Below are positions 17,115 through 26,205 of a DNA stretch of 64,000 bases, in pieces. Below the pieces are notes generated by a model that saw only the letters and a program-made list of their open reading frames with translations, did no database searches and was not told the DNA's origin. The DNA lies in contig NZ_QNUM01000005.1 in the NCBI RefSeq assembly GCF_003574655.1, forward strand, positions 62,001-126,000, written 5' to 3'. Source of the DNA: Cohaesibacter haloalkalitolerans. Lineage in GTDB: Bacteria > Pseudomonadota > Alphaproteobacteria > Rhizobiales > Cohaesibacteraceae. The number at the start of each line of letters is the position of its first letter. The stretch's first letter is position 1. Both the position numbers and the translations under genes were made by a program.

Positions 17115-19259
17115 ATGCAGATACTGCCAAAGCGTCTTGCGACCAAAATTCCTGCATTCATGGTCGTGTCTATCACGATACTTGTAGCCATGTTTGTTGT
17201 CGTTGCTTCATGGATGGGAGGTGAAACATCCGTCAAGCTCACGGAGAATGCACTTCTCAACGCTGCGCGCGGGAAAACCGGTACGGTTGAAGTCTATTTT
17301 CAGCAGATTCAGGAGAAGATGGGTTCGCTGTTGACACATACGACAACAGCGAATGCTGCAACGGAACTGCAGAGTGGATGGAAAACTCTGGGTGACGAAG
17401 CCGCGGCATCGATCAAGAAGATCTATCTCGAAGATAACCCTAACCCGGCCGCCGAGCGCTACAAGCTCGCCGAGGTTGATGCTGGCTACAACCGGTATGC
17501 CAGCGCCCACAGCAAGTATCAGGCAGAAATCGGCAAGTTGCTGGAAGGTGACACCTTCAAGGACATGATGATGTTCGACAAATCCGGCATCATGTATTAT
17601 TCCTATCTCAAGACTGATGAGTTCACCAAGAACATCAATCAGGATGGCGTTTTTCAGCCTCAGCTTGTCGAGGCTGTTGCCCCCATCCTGCAGTCAGCCA
17701 TCAAAGATCCGAAAGCTCCGATTGAAGGCTTCAACTTCACCGGCTTCATCCTGAAGGACGGCAAGATCAAGGGCTATCTTGTTGGTCCGGCCACCAAATG
17801 GGGGCTGACGCTTGGTGCTGTTGCGCTTGAAATCAACGCCGACCGTTTCGCTACCATTTTGGGCGACCGAAGTGGACTGGGCAAGACTGGTGGTGTAGAG
17901 CTGGTCTCCGACGCCATGGAGCAGGTTGACTTCACCAACAATACCTCTTCGCAATTGACCGGAACGGAGAACGCTCTTGTTGCCAAGGCGCAGTCCGGAG
18001 AGGTTGTTACCGGCGACGTGGAAATCAACGGTGAAAAATCCCTTGCGATTGCAGTTCCTGTCAGTGTGTTCAACAAGCACTGGGCTGTTTATACTCACCA
18101 GAAATACAGCGAGCTGATGGAGCCGTCCAACAACCTAACCAACAGCTTGTTGATCCTGGGTATTGTCAGTCTGCTGATCATCGCCGGGTTTGGCGTGTGG
18201 TTCTTCCGCCGCATGCTGGCACCACTGCAGCAGCTCAATCAGGGGGTTATGGAAATCGCCCAGCAGAATCTGGACGTCGAGCTGCCAAGTGCCGACCGCA
18301 AGGACGAAATCGGCGAGCTGACCCGGTCTGTTGAAGTGCTGCGCAGCAATGCTCTGGAACGGCGTCACCTGCAGCAGCAGAGCGAGAGGGAGCATCTTGA
18401 TCAGGAAAATCGTCAGCATGCGATCGAACGACTGATCGACGGTTTCCGCAACTCGTCTACCGATCTGCTCAATACGGTTTCCGACAACATGCACAACATG
18501 CAGCGGGCAGCCAAGATCCTGTCCGAGGTCGCTGACCAGACTGCCGACAAGGCTGGCAGCTCCGCATCGGCTTCCGAGATTGCATCCGGCAATGTTCAGA
18601 CCGTGGCATCTGCCGCTGAAGAACTGTCTGCTTCAATTGAGGAAATCAAGCGTCAGGTTGCAGAAACGTCTCAGGTGGTTCACAAGGCCACTGCGGCAAC
18701 GCGGGAAACCACGGAAACCGTTTCCGGCCTGTCTCATTCTGCCCAGAAGATCGGCGACGTCGTCTCTCTCATTCAGGCAATTGCTGAACAGACCAACCTG
18801 CTGGCGCTCAACGCCACCATCGAGGCTGCGCGTGCCGGTGAGCATGGCAAGGGCTTTGCCGTGGTCGCCGCCGAAGTCAAGGAACTGGCCAACCAGACCT
18901 CCAAGGCAACCGAGGAGATCTCGTCCCAGATCCAGGGCATCCAGACTGCTACGGATCAGGCTGTGACTGCCATTCAGGGCATCGCCGACACCATGGAAAA
19001 GGTCAATGAATACACCTCGACCATTTCCCTTGCCGTCGACGAGCAGGGCAGTGCGACCTACGAAATCAGCCGCAACGTGGCTCAGGCTGCAAGCGGCACC
19101 CAGCAGGTTGCCGGTAACATGTCCGAGCTGTCCGCATCCATCACCCAGACTACGCAGTCGGTTGATGAAGTGGAAAGAAGCTCTTCCGATGTTGCTCAGC
19201 GGACCGATCAGCTGCGCAACGAGGTCGATACCTTCCTCAAGAATGTTGCCAACGCCTGA
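17115..19259 (+). CDS. Methyl-accepting chemotaxis protein (second of a tandem pair)
   Basis: This chemoreceptor has exactly the same length as its upstream neighbour (714 residues) and the same domain order: N-terminal helix ([20 protein letters not shown]), periplasmic cache-like region, second helix ([20 protein letters not shown]), HAMP domain and signalling coiled coil with an identical tip motif [20 protein letters not shown]. The signalling half is nearly identical to the first copy, whereas the periplasmic half is clearly diverged. That pattern indicates tandem duplication followed by change of ligand specificity. AAGGA precedes the start by 7 bases. It has its own upstream region and terminator, so separate expression is likely. 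Confidence 0.95.
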   Translation: MQILPKRLATKIPAFMVVSITILVAMFVVVASWMGGETSVKLTENALLNAARGKTGTVEVYFQQIQEKMGSLLTHTTTANAATELQSGWKTLGDEAAASIKKIYLEDNPNPAAERYKLAEVDAGYNRYASAHSKYQAEIGKLLEGDTFKDMMMFDKSGIMYYSYLKTDEFTKNINQDGVFQPQLVEAVAPILQSAIKDPKAPIEGFNFTGFILKDGKIKGYLVGPATKWGLTLGAVALEINADRFATILGDRSGLGKTGGVELVSDAMEQVDFTNNTSSQLTGTENALVAKAQSGEVVTGDVEINGEKSLAIAVPVSVFNKHWAVYTHQKYSELMEPSNNLTNSLLILGIVSLLIIAGFGVWFFRRMLAPLQQLNQGVMEIAQQNLDVELPSADRKDEIGELTRSVEVLRSNALERRHLQQQSEREHLDQENRQHAIERLIDGFRNSSTDLLNTVSDNMHNMQRAAKILSEVADQTADKAGSSASASEIASGNVQTVASAAEELSASIEEIKRQVAETSQVVHKATAATRETTETVSGLSHSAQKIGDVVSLIQAIAEQTNLLALNATIEAARAGEHGKGFAVVAAEVKELANQTSKATEEISSQIQGIQTATDQAVTAIQGIADTMEKVNEYTSTISLAVDEQGSATYEISRNVAQAASGTQQVAGNMSELSASITQTTQSVDEVERSSSDVAQRTDQLRNEVDTFLKNVANA

Positions 19260-19294
19260 TAGCGTTAGATATCCGCCATTTGACACGCGTATCG

Positions 19295-19318
19295 CAGGGC
19301 CCTTCGGGGCCCTGTTTT
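19295..19318 (+). terminator. Rho-independent terminator after the second chemoreceptor gene
   Basis: CAGGGCCC (19295-19302) pairs with GGGCCCTG (19307-19314) around a TTCG tetraloop, followed by TTTT. This is a textbook intrinsic terminator. Confidence 0.88.
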
Positions 19319-19439
19319 CGTAGAAGCAGGGCCAGTCATGTGCCTGTCCACATTTCGTCGGGTTGTATTTTCTGGGGCATTTGCTGGCAGGAAACAATCT
19401 TTCCTTGTCGAGCCATGGGAAATGAGCTAAACCGGAACC

Positions 19440-19490
19440 ATGATTATTTTTGCTGCACATAATTCTGGTTGGTGGTGGCAGACGCAATAA
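19440..19490 (+). CDS. trpL: trp leader peptide with three consecutive Trp codons
   Basis: A 16-codon frame encodes MIIFAAHNSGWWWQTQ and ends at TAA 19488-19490. Three adjacent TGG codons near the end are the hallmark of a trp operon leader peptide: ribosome stalling there, when charged tRNA-Trp is scarce, controls transcription of the downstream gene. The rhizobial trpL likewise carries Trp-Trp-Trp shortly before its stop. The frame lies 186 bases before trpE(G) and is followed by mutually exclusive RNA hairpins. It is far too short for ordinary gene finding, and its ribosome site is weak, but the combination of features is convincing. Confidence 0.88.
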   Translation: MIIFAAHNSGWWWQTQ

Positions 19491-19558
19491 CGGCGGCTGA
19501 CCCCTGAACTATGTGCAACAGAATTGGGAACAAGCCGTCGGTCTTCCGGCGGCTTTTG
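19491..19558 (+). promoter_or_regulatory. trp transcription attenuator (antiterminator/terminator)
   Basis: The terminator is AGCCGTCGG (19533-19541) paired with CCGGCGGCT (19546-19554), loop TCTT, followed by TTTT. The same left arm can instead pair with CGGCGGCT at 19491-19498, just after the leader stop codon, giving an antiterminator of 8 pairs. The antiterminator arm and the terminator right arm are the same sequence, so the two structures exclude each other. A further 8-bp pairing, TGCACATA (19454-19461) with TATGTGCA (19510-19517), would sequester the region when the leader is not being translated. This is classical ribosome-mediated attenuation. Confidence 0.85.
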
Positions 19559-19675
19559 TGTATCCGACAGGCTTTGCACAGGACCCGCCCGGAGAAGGCG
19601 GGATGAGCAACCAACAGGTCATGAACGAAGGCCCGGGGCAATCCGGGCGCAAGCGCCATGACAGTGAGGAACAAA

Positions 19676-21877
19676 ATGAGCAAAGAAGTTTTTTACCCTG
19701 GCAATGCCGAAATCGATTTTATTCCCGATGAAGACTATATAACCGAGGGCGGCATTGAAGTGGTGCGCCAGTCCGGTCAGGACAATTTCGCCACTGCAAT
19801 GAGCGATATTCTCAAACAGCTCGACAGCCAGCGCGGCGTGGTCCTGTCTTCCAACTATGAATATCCGGGGCGCTACACCCGTTGGGAGCTTGGCTTTGTG
19901 AACCCGCCGCTGGTGGTCACTGCGCGTGGAAGGGCCATGACCATTGAAGCGCTCAATGATCGTGGCGTGGTGCTCATTCCGGCCATTCACAAGCGGCTCA
20001 AGGATCTTTTCGTCCTCAAGAGCTATGATGCAGACGAAACCAGCATTCGCCTCGAAGTGAAGGAGCCGCAGGGCAGCTTCACCGAGGAAGAGCGCAGCCG
20101 CGTTCCAAGCGTCTTTTCCGTTGTGCGTGAACTGGTCGGCCTGTTCAAGTCCGGTCAGGACAGTACCCTCGGCCTCTACGGCGCATTCGGCTATGATTTG
20201 GCCTTCCAGTTCGACGCCATCGAGCTGCAGCTCGAGCGCCCGGAAGACCAGCGCGACATGGTGCTCTATCTGCCAGACGAGATCATCGTCAACGACCTCT
20301 ATGCGCAGGAAACCATCCGCTATCGCTATGACTTCGCCTTCGAGGGCAATACCACGGAAGGCATGGAGCGCGAGGCCAAGGTTGAGCCGTTCCTACGTAC
20401 CGATGTGACCCCACCGGCAGGGGACCACAAGAAGGGGGAATATGCAGGCATCGTCCGACAGGCCACTGACTATTTCAAGCGCGGCGATCTGTTCGAATGC
20501 GTGCCCGGCCAGACCTTCTATGAGACGGTCAATTGCGAGCCGTCCGCCATTTCCCGCCGCTTGCAGCAGATCAATCCGTCGCCCTATGGCTTTTTCATCA
20601 ACTTGGGCCAGCAGGAATATCTGATCGGCGCCAGCCCGGAAATGTTCGTCAAGGTCAGCAACGGTGATCTGGTCGAGACCTGCCCGATTTCAGGCACCAT
20701 CAAGCGCGGGGCCGATCCCATCGAAGACAGCGCCCAGATCCTCAAGCTGCTCAACTCCAAGAAGGACGAGAGCGAACTGACCATGTGCTCGGACGTTGAC
20801 CGCAACGACAAGAGCCGTGTCTGTGTGCCGGGCTCTGTACGCGTCAAGGGGCGTCGCCAGATCGAACTCTATTCCCGTCTCATTCACACCGTCGACCACA
20901 TCGAAGGCCGCTTGAGAGATGGCCTTGATGCCATGGATGCGTTCCTGTCCCATGCATGGGCCGTGACCGTGACCGGAGCTCCCAAACTGTGGGCCATGGA
21001 CTTCATCGAGAAGCATGAGAAATCGCCACGCGCATGGTACGGTGGGGCCATCGGCGCCATCGGCTTTGACGGTAACATGAACACCGGCCTGACCCTGCGC
21101 ACCATCCGCATCAAGAACGGTATCGCCGAGGTGAGGGCAGGTGCGACCCTGCTCTATGATTCCGATCCGGAAGCGGAAGAGGCGGAAACCGAACTGAAAG
21201 CCTCGGCGCTGAGGGCCGCCGTGCGTGATGCGGCCAACCCGGAGATTCTGGCTGCAAGCACAGAAAGCAGAAAGCCCGGCGAGGGGCTTCGAATCCTGCT
21301 CGTCGACCATCAGGACAGCTTTGTGCATACTCTGGCCAATTACTTCCGCCAGACCGGTGCCGTCGTTTCCACCGTACGGACACCTGTAGCAGATGAAGTC
21401 TTTGACAAGGTCAAGCCTGATCTGATGGTCATGTCGCCGGGACCGGGCTCGCCAGAGCATTTCAACACCAAGGCGACCATCGCCAAGGCAAGGGAGCGGG
21501 GCATCGCCATTTTCGGTGTCTGTCTCGGTCTGCAGGCGTTGGCTGAGGCCTTCGGCGGCTCTCTGCGCCAGCTCGGCGTACCGATGCACGGCAAGCCGTC
21601 TCGTATCCGCCTGCAGAAGGGTCGCCTTTTCAAGGGGCTGCCCAAGCAGGTCGTGGTCGGCCGCTATCACTCTCTGTTTGCGGATCCGGTGACCTTGCCG
21701 AAGGATTTTGACATCACGGCTGATACCGAAGACGGCGTCATCATGGCCATTGAGCACAAGTCCGAGCCCATCATGGCGGTGCAGTTCCATCCCGAATCCA
21801 TCATGACCCTTGGCGGTAATGCTGGCATGATCATGATTGAGAATGTCGTTACGAATGTGAAGGCCCGCAAGAAATAG
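19676..21877 (+). CDS. trpE(G): Fused anthranilate synthase TrpE(G)
   Basis: Anthranilate synthase makes anthranilate from chorismate and glutamine, the first committed step of tryptophan synthesis. This 733-residue protein fuses the chorismate-binding component I (about residues 1-520, with [33 protein letters not shown] and [20 protein letters not shown]) to the glutamine amidotransferase component II (about 535-730, catalytic Cys in [10 protein letters not shown] near residue 615 and His-Pro-Glu in [10 protein letters not shown] near 705). The fusion is characteristic of Rhizobiales and some other alphaproteobacteria. ATG 19676 has GTGAGGA upstream. Expression is controlled by the attenuator directly upstream, and no other trp gene follows. 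Confidence 0.97.
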   Translation: MSKEVFYPGNAEIDFIPDEDYITEGGIEVVRQSGQDNFATAMSDILKQLDSQRGVVLSSNYEYPGRYTRWELGFVNPPLVVTARGRAMTIEALNDRGVVLIPAIHKRLKDLFVLKSYDADETSIRLEVKEPQGSFTEEERSRVPSVFSVVRELVGLFKSGQDSTLGLYGAFGYDLAFQFDAIELQLERPEDQRDMVLYLPDEIIVNDLYAQETIRYRYDFAFEGNTTEGMEREAKVEPFLRTDVTPPAGDHKKGEYAGIVRQATDYFKRGDLFECVPGQTFYETVNCEPSAISRRLQQINPSPYGFFINLGQQEYLIGASPEMFVKVSNGDLVETCPISGTIKRGADPIEDSAQILKLLNSKKDESELTMCSDVDRNDKSRVCVPGSVRVKGRRQIELYSRLIHTVDHIEGRLRDGLDAMDAFLSHAWAVTVTGAPKLWAMDFIEKHEKSPRAWYGGAIGAIGFDGNMNTGLTLRTIRIKNGIAEVRAGATLLYDSDPEAEEAETELKASALRAAVRDAANPEILAASTESRKPGEGLRILLVDHQDSFVHTLANYFRQTGAVVSTVRTPVADEVFDKVKPDLMVMSPGPGSPEHFNTKATIAKARERGIAIFGVCLGLQALAEAFGGSLRQLGVPMHGKPSRIRLQKGRLFKGLPKQVVVGRYHSLFADPVTLPKDFDITADTEDGVIMAIEHKSEPIMAVQFHPESIMTLGGNAGMIMIENVVTNVKARKK

Positions 21878-21891
21878 GGCAGACATCAAAG

Positions 21892-21926
21892 CAGGGTGAA
21901 GTGGGCACATCCACGTCACCCTGTTT
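21892..21926 (+). terminator. Terminator after trpE(G)
   Basis: CAGGGTGA (21892-21899) pairs with TCACCCTG (21916-21923); the stem continues inward as GTGG with CCAC after a single mismatch, and TTT follows. It lies 15 bases after the stop codon. Confidence 0.75.
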
Positions 21927-21974
21927 CGCCATCACGGCCATTTTCCCCCAATTCCACCGTCCTGTGACGGTCAG

Positions 21975-22010
21975 AACGTCAAACACGCGACAAGCCGATT
22001 GTTTGACGTT
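21975..22010. promoter_or_regulatory. Perfect 10-bp inverted repeat upstream of the amidase gene
   Basis: AACGTCAAAC (21975-21984) and GTTTGACGTT (22001-22010) are exact reverse complements separated by 16 bases, about 100 bases upstream of the amidase start. The arms lie 26 bases apart start to start, so a dimeric or tetrameric regulator is possible; an RNA hairpin is the alternative. No T run follows, so a terminator is unlikely. Confidence 0.55.
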
Positions 22011-22108
22011 ACCATACCCCTGAAATTTGCGTATGTTTTCGACGCTCCGACACGAACTGAGGAGGGGCGGGACATCATTGGCAGTCAAGCACCAAGCGGA
22101 GTGTGATC

Positions 22109-23473
22109 ATGGCTCTATCCGGAACAATTGCTCAGATCCAGAAGGCTCTGGCGAGCGGGGACGTTTCCTCTGTCGATCTGATCAGCTCGGCCTTTTCCGA
22201 AATTGAACGGGAAGATGGCGACGGCGACGAGATTTTCGTCAGAACCTTCAAGAATGCAGCCATCACGCAGGCCGCGGCGTCCGATGCCATGCGCAAGATG
22301 GGCGTGCCACAGGGGCCGTTGGCGGGCATCCCCATCTCCGTCAAGGATCTGTTCGATGTCGAGGGTGCGCCGACAACCGCCGGTTCAGCTGCCTATGCCT
22401 CCGTTGCGGAGCCTGCGAAGCGGGATGCAACGGTCATGGCCCGGTTGCGCGCTGCCGGTGCGATTTTTCTCGGCCATACCAACATGACCGAGTTTGCCTA
22501 CTCCGGCCTTGGCATCAATCCGCATTTTGGCACGCCACTGAATGTTTGGGATCGCCACATCGGACGTGTGCCGGGGGGCTCTTCCTCTGGTGCCGCCCTG
22601 TCGGTCATGTCGAACATGGCTGTTGCCGCGATCGGCAGCGATACGGGCGGCTCCGTGCGAATCCCAGCTGCCTTCAACCGGCTTTATGGCTTCAAACCGA
22701 CAACGGGCCGTCATCCGATGGATGGCGTTTTTCCTCTGTCGACGACGCTCGACACCGTGGGGCCGCTGGCGCGATCCATGCACTGCTGTCGCATTCTCGA
22801 TCACGTCATGGCAGGCCTGCCGGTGCCCGAACCAGACATCCGGCCGATCAGTGGTCTGAGGTTTGGCATTCTGGAGACGATTGCGCTCGATGGGCTCGAT
22901 ATGGATGTTGCAGGGGCCTTCGTCCGGGCGCTTGAGACAATCTCGAGAGCGGGGGCACGTCTTGAGCGGATCAAGATCGATGCGCTTTACAATTTCGAGG
23001 AGATCTCATCGCTCGGCAGCATCGCCGGGCCCGAAGCCTTCCACAAGCATCGCGATTTCATCATAGCCCATGGGCGCCAGATCGATCCGCGCGTTCTCTC
23101 GCGTCTGGAAGCATCAGCCGACGTCACAGCGGCTGATTATATCGAGATGCTTGCGCTGCGGCAGGACATGATCGAACGCAGCCATCTGGCTACCCGGAGT
23201 TTCGACGCCATCCTGATGCCGACTGTCGCCATCGTTCCGCCGGAGGTCAAGCCTCTGCTGGCTTCTGACGCGCTCTATACCGAGGCCAATTACAAGGTGC
23301 TGCGCAATACCGCTCTGATCAACAATCTGGGGCGCCCGGCTGCAACCATTCCTGTTGGCCTCAAGGGAGGGGCGCCTGTCGGTTTGATGGTGGTTGGCGA
23401 GCAGGGCGCGGACGCTCATGTCCAGGATATTGCCGAAAGTCTTGATGAAGTTTTGATGCCGAAACGAGATTGA
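22109..23473 (+). CDS. Amidase signature-family hydrolase
   Basis: This 454-residue enzyme belongs to the amidase signature family, which hydrolyses carboxamides using a Ser-cisSer-Lys triad. The Lys is seen in PISVKDLFDVEG (near residue 78), the Gly/Ser-rich signature in RVPGGSSSGAALSVM (from about 154), and the nucleophile region in GSDTGGSVRIPAAFN (about 178-192). It is shorter than GatA and no gatB or gatC is adjacent, so a stand-alone amidase for a small amide or an allophanate-type substrate is more likely than tRNA amidotransferase. ATG 22109 is preferred; GTG 22103 is in frame. Cytoplasmic, as no signal peptide is seen. Substrate unknown. Confidence 0.88.
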   Translation: MALSGTIAQIQKALASGDVSSVDLISSAFSEIEREDGDGDEIFVRTFKNAAITQAAASDAMRKMGVPQGPLAGIPISVKDLFDVEGAPTTAGSAAYASVAEPAKRDATVMARLRAAGAIFLGHTNMTEFAYSGLGINPHFGTPLNVWDRHIGRVPGGSSSGAALSVMSNMAVAAIGSDTGGSVRIPAAFNRLYGFKPTTGRHPMDGVFPLSTTLDTVGPLARSMHCCRILDHVMAGLPVPEPDIRPISGLRFGILETIALDGLDMDVAGAFVRALETISRAGARLERIKIDALYNFEEISSLGSIAGPEAFHKHRDFIIAHGRQIDPRVLSRLEASADVTAADYIEMLALRQDMIERSHLATRSFDAILMPTVAIVPPEVKPLLASDALYTEANYKVLRNTALINNLGRPAATIPVGLKGGAPVGLMVVGEQGADAHVQDIAESLDEVLMPKRD

Positions 23474-23976
23474 TTCGTTGCCTTTTTGCGCGGCTGCAAT
23501 GGGGCGCGTTGATTTGAACGAGCCCCAAATTCGCCCGGCGAGATGCCATGATCAGGTATCACTGGTTGATTGTGGTAAGTGTCGAACTCCTGCGGGAAGC
23601 TATAAATGCCAGAAAATGCCTGATATTTTCTTGTGTTACAGTTGTTTTATCGTAACTTTTGCTAAAATTAGATACGGTTGAATAAAACTACTTTCAGGAT
23701 TCTGCCTGTGATGTAAACGTTTTCTGCTATCCACAAGATAGTGATATTCCTGATTTTGAAAAAAAATTCTTCGTCTTTTATCTATAGAAAAAATTTGTTT
23801 TAATTTGCTTGCTTTTGTGAAAATTAATTGTTCTGTTTCGTGGTGGGTCTTCAGCGGTTTGATAAATTTTGGGTTTTCTAATTATTCCAAAGTCTATATT
23901 TTCTATGCTTACCTATTGCGATCAATAGCTTGTTTCTATACTTGTCACCCAAGATGCACAAAGTGAGCCTCCTTTG
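23474..23976. promoter_or_regulatory. AT-rich intergenic region upstream of the Lrp-type gene
   Basis: These 503 bases hold no convincing gene. The segment from about 23630 is markedly AT-rich, with several A and T tracts (for example 23758-23767 and 23787-23800) and a small inverted repeat CTATC-CACAA-GATAG (23727-23741). This fits a bent-DNA promoter region of an Lrp-type regulator, which often controls its own gene, but no sites can be assigned. Confidence 0.35.
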
Positions 23977-24423
23977 ATGGACGAAACCGATAGACGACTG
24001 TTGGCGCTGCTTCAAAAGGATGGTCGAAGAGCAAGTGCGGATCTGGCCAAGGAAATCGGTTTGTCGGTTTCCGCGACCAATGACCGGGTGCGTAAGCTGA
24101 TCGCCTCCGGAGCAATCCGGTCGATTGAAGCAATCGTTGATCCCGCTCTGGTGGGTTTGGGCGTAACGGCTTTCATCTTTGTGGATCTGGACTACGGGTG
24201 TAGTGAAGAAGAATTTGTTTCTGAAGTGACTGCAATCGAGAAGGTGCTCGAGGTTCATCATGTGACAGGAACGCATTCATATCTGCTCAAGGTGCGTGAG
24301 CGCACCAATCAGGACCTGAATGCTTTCATGGCGACTTGCCTTAAACGGTTGCCTGCGGTCAGACGAACCGAAACGCTGATCTCGCTGGAAACACTGAAAG
24401 AAACACTGAGTTTGCCTTTCTAG
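23977..24423 (+). CDS. Lrp/AsnC-family transcriptional regulator
   Basis: This 148-residue protein has an N-terminal winged helix-turn-helix (MDETDRRLLALLQKDGRRAS, then DLAKEIGLSVSATNDRVRKL) and a C-terminal RAM/AsnC ligand-binding domain (VDPALVGLGVTAFIFVDLDY onward, with HHVTGTHSYLLKV). Such proteins form octamers and respond to amino acids. The size is typical. ATG 23977 is preferred over the TTG one codon earlier, with GAGCCTCC-type sequence rather than a strong ribosome site upstream. The amidase gene lies upstream in the same direction, but the 500-base gap argues against one transcript. Target amino acid unknown. Confidence 0.92.
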   Translation: MDETDRRLLALLQKDGRRASADLAKEIGLSVSATNDRVRKLIASGAIRSIEAIVDPALVGLGVTAFIFVDLDYGCSEEEFVSEVTAIEKVLEVHHVTGTHSYLLKVRERTNQDLNAFMATCLKRLPAVRRTETLISLETLKETLSLPF

Positions 24424-24476
24424 GAATTTCGTATTTTGATGCGGCTTAAGTTTCCTGGAATTGGCAAAAAGAGCGG

Positions 24477-24714
24477 CTAGAGAATGAACTGCGACCAGTC
24501 CCCCACACGAAAGTCGCAGCTGTTAAAGCAAGAATTCTCTAGACGTGGGCCTTCGGGCCGCAAGGTGGATCCAAGGATTTGCCTTTGGTCGTCGTTGTCC
24601 CCCAACAGCGACGACCACTCCAGGCACTGTTTCTCCCCCGAGCATGCCTGAGGTGCCTTGTGCAATCAGGGCACCAACGAGTTGAGGCAGCCTATGGCTG
24701 CCTCCTTTTGTTTT
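24477..24714 (+). ncRNA. Candidate structured non-coding RNA or structured 3' UTR
   Basis: A gene-free segment contains consecutive perfect stems: CTAGAGAAT/ATTCTCTAG (24477-24485 with 24534-24542) enclosing CTGCGAC/GTCGCAG (24489-24495 with 24513-24519); GGCC/GGCC with a TTCG loop (24548-24559); GGTCGTCG/CGACGACC (24587-24594 with 24609-24616); GGTGCC/GGCACC (24652-24657 with 24670-24675); and a terminator hairpin at 24684-24704. This density of structure plus a plus-strand terminator suggests a stable RNA of about 230 bases. I could not match it to 6S, tmRNA, RNase P or SRP RNA, and no clear promoter is visible, so it may be the Lrp-gene 3' UTR. Confidence 0.45.
24684..24714 (+). terminator. 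Rho-independent terminator, plus strand
   Basis: GAGGCAGCC (24684-24692) pairs perfectly with GGCTGCCTC (24696-24704) around a TAT loop, followed by CTTTTGTTTT. It ends a plus-strand transcript running through the structured segment and lies just beyond the 3' end of the minus-strand beta-glucosidase gene. Confidence 0.82.
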
Positions 24715-24745
24715 GGGGATCTTCTCTTTTCGGGTCAGCTGGACC

Positions 24746-26125
24746 TCAGGTGCCCGACAGCATGGCCTTGAGGGCGTGATAAGACGCCTTGGGCGTGCGC
24801 TTGAGGCTTTCAAAGTCCACGTGAACCAGCCCGAACCGCTTGTCATACCCCAGCGCCCATTCAAAATTGTCCATCAGGGACCACACGAAATAGGCCTTGA
24901 GAGGCACACCTTTGTCGATGGCCGAAAGGGCCTGCCTGAAATGGGCGTCGAGATAGGCGATGCGTTCCTGATCGTCCACGGCTCCACCCGTCAGCACATC
25001 CTTGTTGGCCATGCCATTCTCGGTTATGGCAAGCGGCAGGGCGCCGGTGTAGGTCTTGCTGATCCAGCTCAGCAGATCGCCAAGCCCTTCCGGATAGACT
25101 TCCCAGTTCATCTCTGTGCGAGGCAGTGGGCCCTTGTTGCCGATCATCTCGGGCAGGGCACTGCCCGGTTCCGTTGTGCCAGCTGAAACCAGATTGCGGG
25201 TGTAATAGTTGATGCCGAGCCAGTCGAGGGGAGCCTTGATGTTGTCCATATCCTGTTGCCACCCTTCTGGCAGATAGGGTTCCAGATAGGAAAGGACATC
25301 CTCAGGATAAGAGCCGTTGAGCAGGCCACCAAGGAACCAGCGATTGTAGATGCCCTCCGTCAGGCGGGCCGCTTCCCTGTTGGCCGGGGCGTCATCAAGC
25401 GGGCTGATGTGCTCGAAATTGAGGACGATGCCGAGATCCTTCTGCCCCAGTGCGCGCAGGGCGGCTATGGCCTTGCCATGGGCAACCGGCACCAGATGAG
25501 CTGCTCGACTGACGGCGCGGATGTCTCTGAGACCGGGGGCATGTGCTCCGTGGAAATGGCTGTACCAGGTGATGCACCATGGCTCGTTGAAGGTCACGAC
25601 CGTTGACAGGCGATCGCCAAGCCGCTTGACCACGATTTCCGCGTAGTCGGCGAACAGGTCGGCGACATCCCGGTTGCGCCAGCCGCCAATGTCAGACAGG
25701 GCACTTGGCAGCTCCCAGTGATAAAGCGTCAGGTTGGGGGCCAGACCGCGCTCCAGCATGCCGTCAACTAGCTTGTCATAGAAATCGAGCCCTTCCTCGT
25801 TCACCTGTCCTCGCCCCTCCGGGAGAATACGCGCCCACGAGGTGGAAAAGCGATAGGCCGAAACGCCCAGCTCTTTCATGAGGTCCAGATCTTGAGGCCA
25901 GTTGTGATAGTGGTCGCAGGCTATGGCGCCATTCTCGCAGCGGACGACATTGCCTGCCGTTGCGGCAAAGCTGTCCCAGTGGCTCTCGCCACAACCGCCG
26001 AACGAGCTGCCCTCGATCTGGTAGGCCGATGTGGAGGTGCCGAAAAGGAAGTCCTTGGGAAAGTCGGAACGCTTGACGGTGAAGTGGGCCTGTCTTGGAA
26101 GTGCTGGCATGGATGGATCTTTCAT
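24746..26125 (-). CDS. Beta-glucosidase, glycoside hydrolase family 1
   Basis: This roughly 459-residue family-1 glycosidase cleaves terminal beta-glucosides with retention of configuration. The acid/base Glu is in VVTFNEPWCI and the nucleophile Glu in LAITENGMAN, with the N-terminal signature FLFGTSTSAYQIEGS and the C-terminal YFVWSLMDNFEWALGY. No signal peptide is seen, so it acts on imported sugars. The start is uncertain: the frame extends to a TTG at 26197, but ATG 26125 and ATG 26110 fit family alignments better. It lies about 80 bases downstream of aglR in the same direction, so it is probably cotranscribed with the regulator of the alpha-glucoside genes. Confidence 0.93.
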   Translation of the reverse strand: MKDPSMPALPRQAHFTVKRSDFPKDFLFGTSTSAYQIEGSSFGGCGESHWDSFAATAGNVVRCENGAIACDHYHNWPQDLDLMKELGVSAYRFSTSWARILPEGRGQVNEEGLDFYDKLVDGMLERGLAPNLTLYHWELPSALSDIGGWRNRDVADLFADYAEIVVKRLGDRLSTVVTFNEPWCITWYSHFHGAHAPGLRDIRAVSRAAHLVPVAHGKAIAALRALGQKDLGIVLNFEHISPLDDAPANREAARLTEGIYNRWFLGGLLNGSYPEDVLSYLEPYLPEGWQQDMDNIKAPLDWLGINYYTRNLVSAGTTEPGSALPEMIGNKGPLPRTEMNWEVYPEGLGDLLSWISKTYTGALPLAITENGMANKDVLTGGAVDDQERIAYLDAHFRQALSAIDKGVPLKAYFVWSLMDNFEWALGYDKRFGLVHVDFESLKRTPKASYHALKAMLSGT

Positions 26126-26205
26126 GGTTTCAGCGACCGGGCAGGGCGCCGGGGCACGTGTGCCACGTGTTGAGGCTGGTTCTGGGCCTTTCGGCAATCA
26201 TTTGG

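Noticed and set aside
22109-23473. Assignment of the amidase as GatA
   Set aside because: The protein is shorter than GatA, gatB and gatC are absent, and the family signature alone does not show specificity.
24477-24714. Identification of the structured segment as 6S RNA, tmRNA, RNase P RNA or SRP RNA
   Set aside because: None of the conserved sequences of these families that I know is present on either strand.
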